64,000 nucleotides of DNA from Tuctoria greenei (Eukaryota; Streptophyta; Magnoliopsida; Poales; Poaceae). Below, piece after piece: positions 58,621-64,000 of this stretch. The translations under genes were made by a program, and so were the position numbers. Position 1 is the stretch's first letter. Each line of letters opens with the position of its first letter. A model generated the notes under the pieces. It did not search any database and had not been told where the DNA came from. It was given only the letters and a program-made list of their open reading frames with translations. The stretch spans positions 17,236,001-17,300,000 of the forward strand of contig JAYESD010000001.1 of assembly GCA_036927565.1 (NCBI GenBank), read 5' to 3'.

Positions 58621-59448
58621 TACAAATGTTGTTTGCTTGCGATATAGAATTGTTTATCACTATTTGTCATACATGTATGGTAAAACTGATCCTGATATAC
58701 ATGTATTTTGCAAACCGAGTGTGAGAGAGTGCTAATTAATTCTAGACTCTAGCAGCTGACAGAAACCAGAATGCGAGTAAAACATTATAGCTTCACACGA
58801 ACCAACGTCAACACACACCATACCCTGAACGATCAGTCACGTTTAGGTTCTAACGGGACACCTTGACGGCCCGGTCAGCTTGCATGGGGGCCCAGATGTC
58901 GGCCTGTAAATGTTTGAATTTGGGTCGAACCCGGCCGCTAGAAACAAAGGCAAAGCGCATTACAGTGTCCCCGCTAGCCTCCTTCACTCGCTTCGGGCCC
59001 ATTAGGCACACTGGTATTTAATCTGCATGCAATGCTTTTATTACAGTTTTGCTATGCTTATATTAAGCCACTCTCTGCCCATCCATATTGATTTTTCTTT
59101 ATTTCTTTTTGTCACTGCAGATTTCCTTCAGGGCCTCGTGAATTTTCTAATGATGGATTGTTCCACCATATGAGGTCAGCATCATTTTTTTCTGAGCTAG
59201 TCTGTTCAGCTCACCTGATCAAATCCTGCGAACCTCTATTTTTTCAAAAGGATTAAACATTTTGAAAGGATGGTGTTTTTTTTTATCTCAGCTTGGAATT
59301 GTGGATTTCAGATTTTACAATCAAAAGCTAAACACAGCGGACTAGCTTTCGAGTTTGGACTTCTATTTTGTCTCTTCAGATTCTCCAATCTCACAATATG
59401 CTCAAGACTAGCTTTTGCTAGATTATAGCACACATATTTACCCATTTG
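58621..59448. other. Mostly featureless DNA with one exon-like segment
   Basis: No ORF is supported. At 59121-59174 a 54 bp open segment reading FPSGPREFSNDGLFHHMR lies between TTTGTCACTGCAG and a donor GTCAGC; it could be a captured or relict exon. The rest shows neither repeats nor coding signature to me. Confidence 0.3.
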
Positions 59449-59780
59449 TCATTATGGTCCACTGTAAGTGACTGAAAACTGGATGTTGAATACAGATAAA
59501 CAATATTAGATTCTCATAATTGACAACCTAAAAGGTAGATTGTGGAATCCAAAGCTCAAACAAAGAGGCCTTTAAGGCTGTCCGCACCAGCGTACTCTAA
59601 AGCATACTCTATACACTATTCTCTTTTTATTTTTACAGTACGTACTCTAAACTTCTACTGTGCTATAGTGTATACAGTATATTTAATTTTACAGCGTGCT
59701 GCTACGGACAGTCTTATACTGAATTGGCTTTTGTGCCATGTGAATTCTACGGTGTTAAATTGAGTTCATATATTAGATTG
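59449..59780. repeat. Repeat R1, copy 2 (with MITE insertion)
   Basis: Homologous to 36700-36870. Here the sequence continues to the left without a CACTA element (CCATTTGTCATTATGG), so it shows the pre-insertion state of CACTA-1, while a MITE at 59575 interrupts this copy and not the other. Confidence 0.75.
59575..59713. mobile_element. Tourist/PIF-Harbinger-like MITE
   Basis: 139 bp with inverted ends GGCTGTCCG / CGGACAGTC and TTA on both sides (59572-59574, 59714-59716). TTA-type 3-bp duplication fits PIF/Harbinger MITEs. Absence from R1 copy 1 confirms insertion. Confidence 0.7.
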
Positions 59781-59826
59781 TTGAACAATCATATATCGAT
59801 AGGCGGGTTTTGAAAAAAAATATATA

Positions 59827-59910
59827 CTCCCTCCGTCCCAACAAGCTTGTGGCTTTGTAGTTCAAAAATAAACTACAAAACAACAAACTTAATTTTTAGG
59901 ACGGAAGGAG
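59827..59910. mobile_element. Stowaway MITE
   Basis: 84 bp, ends CTCCCTCCGTCCC and GGACGGAAGGAG, flanked by TA on each side, inner parts complementary (GTTCAAAAATAAAC region at the loop). Typical Tc1/mariner-derived MITE, related to the one at 7116. Confidence 0.85.
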
Positions 59911-60179
59911 TATATAGATAGGTTGCATGTGAATCATAGGTTCTGTTGTGATACATAACAACGGCACACAAAGGTAACTCCTGCGACAAGTGTGTGCCCC
60001 CCACGTACTCACTGTACAAAACATTATTCTCTTCATTCTGAAATTCTTGACTCTCTAAGTCAAATAAAAATATCCATCTTTATCCTACCATATTTGCACC
60101 ACCATTTTTAAGCATTATCCTTAAAAAAGGTTGGAAGTGGCTAATGAGAGGGTAAAATAGTAACTTCCTTAATTTTTAC

Positions 60180-60390
60180 AAAGTTGTCAAGTATTTCAAA
60201 ATAGAGATGGTATTAAATTTGGTCGAAGTCAAACAGTTTTAACTTGTCAATAGTATAAAATGTTTATGACATTTGATTAAGAATAAATGGTGTTATTAGA
60301 TTCATAGTAAAACCAATTGTCATAATATGTACAGCTTTTAAATCTGAAATAAATTATTTACAGATACTGCTAATCAAATTTGAAAAAATA
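60180..60390. mobile_element. AT-rich MITE-like sequence, copy 2
   Basis: Homologous to 50060-50240 (GGTGTTATTAGATTCATAGTA; TTTACAGATACTGCTAATCA). Termini not resolved. Contains no ORF. Confidence 0.45.
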
Positions 60391-60517
60391 CTGTCACTGA
60401 ACTCAAAAATGTTTATATTCTTGGACAGAGGAGTAAACTTCCTCATACAGAATCATTCCAATAACATGATTTCACACGAAGTAATAATAAATATTTTATT
60501 GAATAACCTTGTATGTG

Positions 60518-61000
60518 CACTACTACAAAAAGCATTTTTACAGACGCCTCAAATTTTCAAACACAGGTGGTCCTTAAAAATATGCGACTGTGATGACGAA
60601 TGATATAATAACCGCCTGTGATGAAAGAACAACACAGGCGAATTTTAAAGAACAACCGTCTGGGTAAATACATGATCTTCACAGGCAGTTCTTAATTAAG
60701 AACCGTCTGTAATGCAATGAACTTCACAGGCATATTTTAAGAAACAACCGCCTGGGTAAATACATGATCTTCATAGGCGGTTCTTAATTAATAACCACCT
60801 TTAATATAATGAACTTCATAGACAGTTCTTAATTAACAACGGTCTGAGAAGATCATGTATTTTCAGTGGCGGTCATTGTTTAAGAACCGTATGTAGTTGT
60901 TCAATTATCACAAGCGGTTTTCATTGAAATTACAGGGATGTAGTCGTTGCAATTATCACAACCGTATGTAGTCATTGCAGGGAAAATTGTATCAGGAAAA
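60518..61000 (+). mobile_element. CACTA-3 5' end: terminal and subterminal repeats
   Basis: CACTACTACAAAAAGC marks the terminus (flank GTG). It is followed by many copies in both orientations of an ACAGGCGGTTCTTAATTAAG-type motif; TTCTTAATTAAGAA at 60690-60703 is a perfect 14-bp palindrome. These differ from the subterminal motifs of CACTA-1 and CACTA-2, giving three distinct families in the window. Confidence 0.85.
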
Positions 61001-61770
61001 AAACACAGATGAGCGGATACTAGTACAGTAATGCATTATAGGAAATGCTCGATCACCAGTGAGGCTGGCTTAATTGTGATAATACACCATTAGAGGCTTT
61101 ACAATTGTTCAAAGATAATTTCTTTACACACTGAGAACAAAAATCATGCTACATTCATTGTAGATCAACGATGAAGCTCCCATCGATCAATCGCTGATGC
61201 AGCAAACGCTGAACTTCAAGTAGTATATTTTTGATTGTAAAAGCACTGCACCACCCCTACGAAATATAATTTAAGCAATATAAGGAACCAGTTCAAATAA
61301 GTTTGACAACAATTATAAGTAATAATTACATGAACAAAATAGGTCTATCTTACAGTCTCTTGATCAAGAATCCCGATGCAGAGTGCTCCCGAACGATGGA
61401 CATTTGGGTGGAAGAACCCAATTGGAAAGGCGCATCTTGGAGGCACGAAGGGATAGTCCTCAGAGAAGGAGATTGTCAGGGGGTAGTAACCATCTTCCCA
61501 TTCAGTCTGCAAAGAAATTTATTAATAGGAGGACGATGGTTAAACTCATATTGTGCTTGTTCTTCATGACTTACCCCTTCTTTACCGGGGACGATGCACT
61601 GTCACTTCAATAAATCTCCCGATTCAGGCTTCGCAGAGAAACCCTACGCGGAGAAATTGAAAATACAAAAAACAAACAAGACGGAAAAACAAACTACAGT
61701 TAAGTTCATCAGTCCATTACAGATACATATGTATATATAACTATGTGACCAGTGTGCCATATGTATATAC
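61001..61770 (+). other. CACTA-3 leader with poorly defined exons
   Basis: Two overlapping frames at 61303-61613 are open, one with an arginine-rich stretch (RRILEARRDSPQRRRL). They may belong to the CACTA-3 gene, but splice sites are ambiguous. Nothing else recognised. Confidence 0.3.
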
Positions 61771-62710
61771 ATGGGGATGGTTCTTGCGCCATGCCAAGCG
61801 CTCCTCCTTCAAGGGCAACGAGGTCCCAATAAGGGTCCATTGGACCGCATCATGTACATAACAAGGGTCGGTCCAGGTGGACTTCCCCAAGAACCACTGG
61901 ATTCAGTTACCAAGTACCGTAATGCATGCGGTTTTCTTGTTAGGGAGGTTGTGCCGATCACAACCGAGAATTGGAGGAAATTACCCGAGTAGACCAAGAA
62001 TGAGTTGTGGGAAAAGATAAAGAAACAATTCAAGTTCCCGAAAGGCACAAAAGAAGCTGTAAAGAAAGCAACATTGGTGTCTTGTGGCAAGAAGTTTCGA
62101 TGCTGGAAGAGTGAAATGAATGCTTATGTTATGTCCGATAAGGTCCCTAGCCCAAGGAAGATGGGAAAAATCACACAAGCTCAGTGGCAAGAGTTTTTTC
62201 GTCAAAAGAGCACACCTGATGCTAAAGCTCTAAGTGCAACTAGGTCAGAGCTTGCAAAAAAGAACAAATACCATCATCGCTTGGGGTCTGCCGGATATGC
62301 CCCCAAAGTCCAGAAATGGAATAAGATATTAGACGAAATTACCATTAAGGGCAATCCTCACCCATTAGAAGGGTGCGATGAGCGAACCCAACGCTGGGTC
62401 TTTGCTCGGTCAGGTTTGACCAGCAAGGGCAAACTTAAAAAGCCCGACTCTCTGAATGAAGTAGAGGATAAAATGAAAGAAGTAATTGAAAAGCAACAGA
62501 AGGGTCTCTTCAAGCCGAAGAGGGAGAATGACCAACTTACCGCTATCTTAGGAAACCCTTAACACAGCGAACGGGTTCGAGCGGTCTCTTCTAAAATGTC
62601 TTGGCTAGATGGTTTTCATAAAGATAAAGACACATATAGAAGATGTGAGAGTTTAAGAAAACACTTGATGAAACGATTGCTCAAAAGGTCAAAGAAAATA
62701 TGCAAGAAAT
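61771..62710 (+). pseudogene. CACTA-3 TnpA-like gene (3'-truncated)
   Basis: From about 61771 a continuous frame is broken only by single stops: TAG at 61990-61992 and TAA at 62560-62562, with homology continuing beyond both. Motifs are PITTENWRKLPE, ELWEKIKKQFKFP, GKKFRCWKSEMNAYV, KNKYHHRLGSAGYAPKV, CDERTQRWVFARSG and, after the second stop, HSERVRAVSSKMSWLDGF. This is the Ptta/En/Spm-associated protein typical of plant CACTA second genes. The C-terminus fades near 62710 and the element is cut by a Copia A LTR at 62756. GAA to TAA is the likely second mutation. Confidence 0.8.
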
Positions 62711-62750
62711 AATGGAACAACTTAGACAATAAGGACAATTAGTGGCACCG

Positions 62751-62755
62751 AGTAC
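62751..62755. repeat. Presumed left target duplication of third Copia A insertion
   Basis: AGTAC directly precedes the LTR. The partner would lie beyond the window. Confidence 0.5.
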
Positions 62756-64000
62756 TGAAAGTGCATCTAGGACTCTCTTGTGGGTTTTGGATGAATTATG
62801 ACAAGCAATTGAGATCCTAACCTATTTGTTGAGATGAGTGCAGGCCTATGATAGGAAACTGAGCAAAATACCAAAAAGAAGGAAGGATGAGGAGCAAAGT
62901 AGAGATGAGCTCAAGGAAGAAGAGTAATAGATAATTGTGTATGGAGTGTGTAAGGAAACACACCCCAAGAGCTCAATCACAATTAAAAACACACATTGCA
63001 CAATGTTACACAGGACCGGACTAGTCCGATCACAAGTGGACTAGTCCGATAATCTTTCTGCACCAGATCGAACAAGTCTGATATCCGTCGGACTAGTCCG
63101 ATATTCTTCTGACTAGAATCGGACTAGTCCTCCCCAGTACGGACTAGTCCTCAAAACACTTCACAAGTCACACAAAGTCGGACAAGTCCGATCATATCCG
63201 GACTAGTCCGATATTCTTTCTGATCCAATTCGGACAAGTCCGATGTCTACACGGACTAGTCCGAAAAACCCGCTGATCTACATCGGACAAGTCCTCTAAG
63301 TGCGGACTTGTCATCTAATTCACTTAGGGTTTCACATGTCTGGACAAGTCCGTTTTAAGCCGGACTAGTCCGAAGATTTCTAGTAGCGAAATCGGACAAG
63401 TCCGTTTTCAGCCGGACTAGTCTGATATTTCGGGGTACTTAGGGTTTGCTACACATAGCACACCGGACTAGTCTGGTGACCTCCACGGACTAGTCCGAAC
63501 TTTCTGAACCCTAACGGTCACTTTTAGAAACCCCATATAAATAGAGGTGCACGGCCTTCTTTTGATCTCTCTCGAACCCTAGCACCGTCACACCTCCCAA
63601 GAGCCTCAAAAACTACATCTCTCCACGAAATTAAGTGCAACAACGATCAATCCTTTGAGGATTCATTCTACATAATTGGAGAGACACTTCGAACATCACA
63701 TTGAGCTCTTGATTTGATTCTCTAACACACTCCTGCATTTTAATTGTAATCTTTTGAGTGTGTTTTCGGTGGAAATTTGTGTTGTAATCTAAGGGAGCTC
63801 TCAACGTGTGAGAAGGCCCCTTGAATTCGGTTATTCACCCCTTTGTGGATAGTGGAAGAGGATTGGCCTTCGTGGCGATCCAACGAGGGTAGGGTTGGAG
63901 AAGACCCGGTACTTTTGTGGACTCATCAACGTGGATGTAGGTTGCCTTTTGTGGTAGCCGAACCACAGGATAAATCCTTGTGTTTTGTTTTTGGTGTTCA
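62756..64000 (+). repeat. Copia A LTR, third copy (runs off window)
   Basis: Starts TGAAAGTGCATCTAGG and matches 11282-12527 throughout, including the palindrome array (63013-63500) and the TATA box at 63535-63544. It is either a 5' LTR of an element continuing to the right or a solo LTR. One module of the array differs from the other copies (63342-63371). Confidence 0.95.
63013..63500. promoter_or_regulatory. Palindrome array of third Copia A LTR
   Basis: About 17 copies of CGGACTAGTCCG or CGGACAAGTCCG type motifs, in the same order as in the 11540-12030 array except for one replaced unit. The motif cores are better preserved than the spacers in places, consistent with function. Confidence 0.8.

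Noticed and set aside
60518..61000. microRNA precursor from the hairpin-forming repeats
   Set aside because: Hairpins are explained by CACTA subterminal repeats in both orientations; no single stem stands out with precursor-like size and bulges.
1..64000. tRNA or rRNA genes
   Set aside because: I saw no cloverleaf with conserved A and B boxes and no rRNA core sequence; the tRNA-like pieces are primer binding sites of retroelements.

Overview
This window is intergenic, repeat-rich DNA from a grass (Poaceae) nuclear genome. The evidence is Copia elements of the Sirevirus type, Tat/Grande-like and Athila-like Gypsy elements, CACTA transposons with DUF4216 and TnpA-like proteins, Stowaway- and Tourist-like MITEs, and one intron-containing CYP71-clan P450 with the high coding GC typical of grasses. 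The species cannot be fixed from sequence alone. Almost everything is mobile DNA; the P450 (51.4-53.7 kb, minus strand) is the only host gene I can support, and it carries two apparent frameshifts.

Layout. 0-3 kb: remnant of an antisense accessory ORF of a Tat/Grande-like Gypsy element, then one LTR followed by primer-site-like sequence. 3-7 kb: a decayed non-autonomous Gypsy-like unit. 7-9.7 kb: LTR-like DNA with a probable leftward promoter. 9.8-22.8 kb: Gypsy element 'E' (its LTR has arrays of 56-57 bp repeats carrying G-boxes) split by a complete 10.7 kb Sirevirus-like Copia element 'A' with a perfect 5-bp target duplication. 22.8-25.8 kb: a mosaic of Copia A reverse transcriptase, an inverted LTR related to A, and a truncated LTR of a second Sirevirus, 'B'. 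25.8-36.7 kb: CACTA-1, whose TnpA-like gene is split by a Gypsy LTR fragment ('D'), itself split by a non-autonomous Athila-like element 'C'. 37.0-41.7 kb: CACTA-2. 41.7-50.0 kb: two truncated minus-strand Sirevirus B copies. 50-51.2 kb: LTR-like DNA. 51.4-54.8 kb: the P450 and, upstream of it, a hAT-like element with a perfect 8-bp target duplication. 56.2-58.6 kb: another LTR-like block. 59-60.4 kb: MITEs. 60.5-62.8 kb: CACTA-3, cut by a third LTR of Copia A that runs off the window.

Functionally, all transposon ORFs seen contain stop codons or frameshifts, so none here looks autonomous. What stands out is regulatory architecture. The Copia A LTR has about 17 copies of a 12-bp palindrome (CGGACTAGTCCG) or its near-palindromic variant (CGGACAAGTCCG) upstream of the TATA box. 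The same motif recurs inside element A just before its third ORF and in an apparently unrelated LTR-like block. I found no evidence for a wholly new biological system; the candidates most worth testing are this shared palindrome code, the Gypsy/Copia chimera near 22.8 kb and the accessory 3' ORF.
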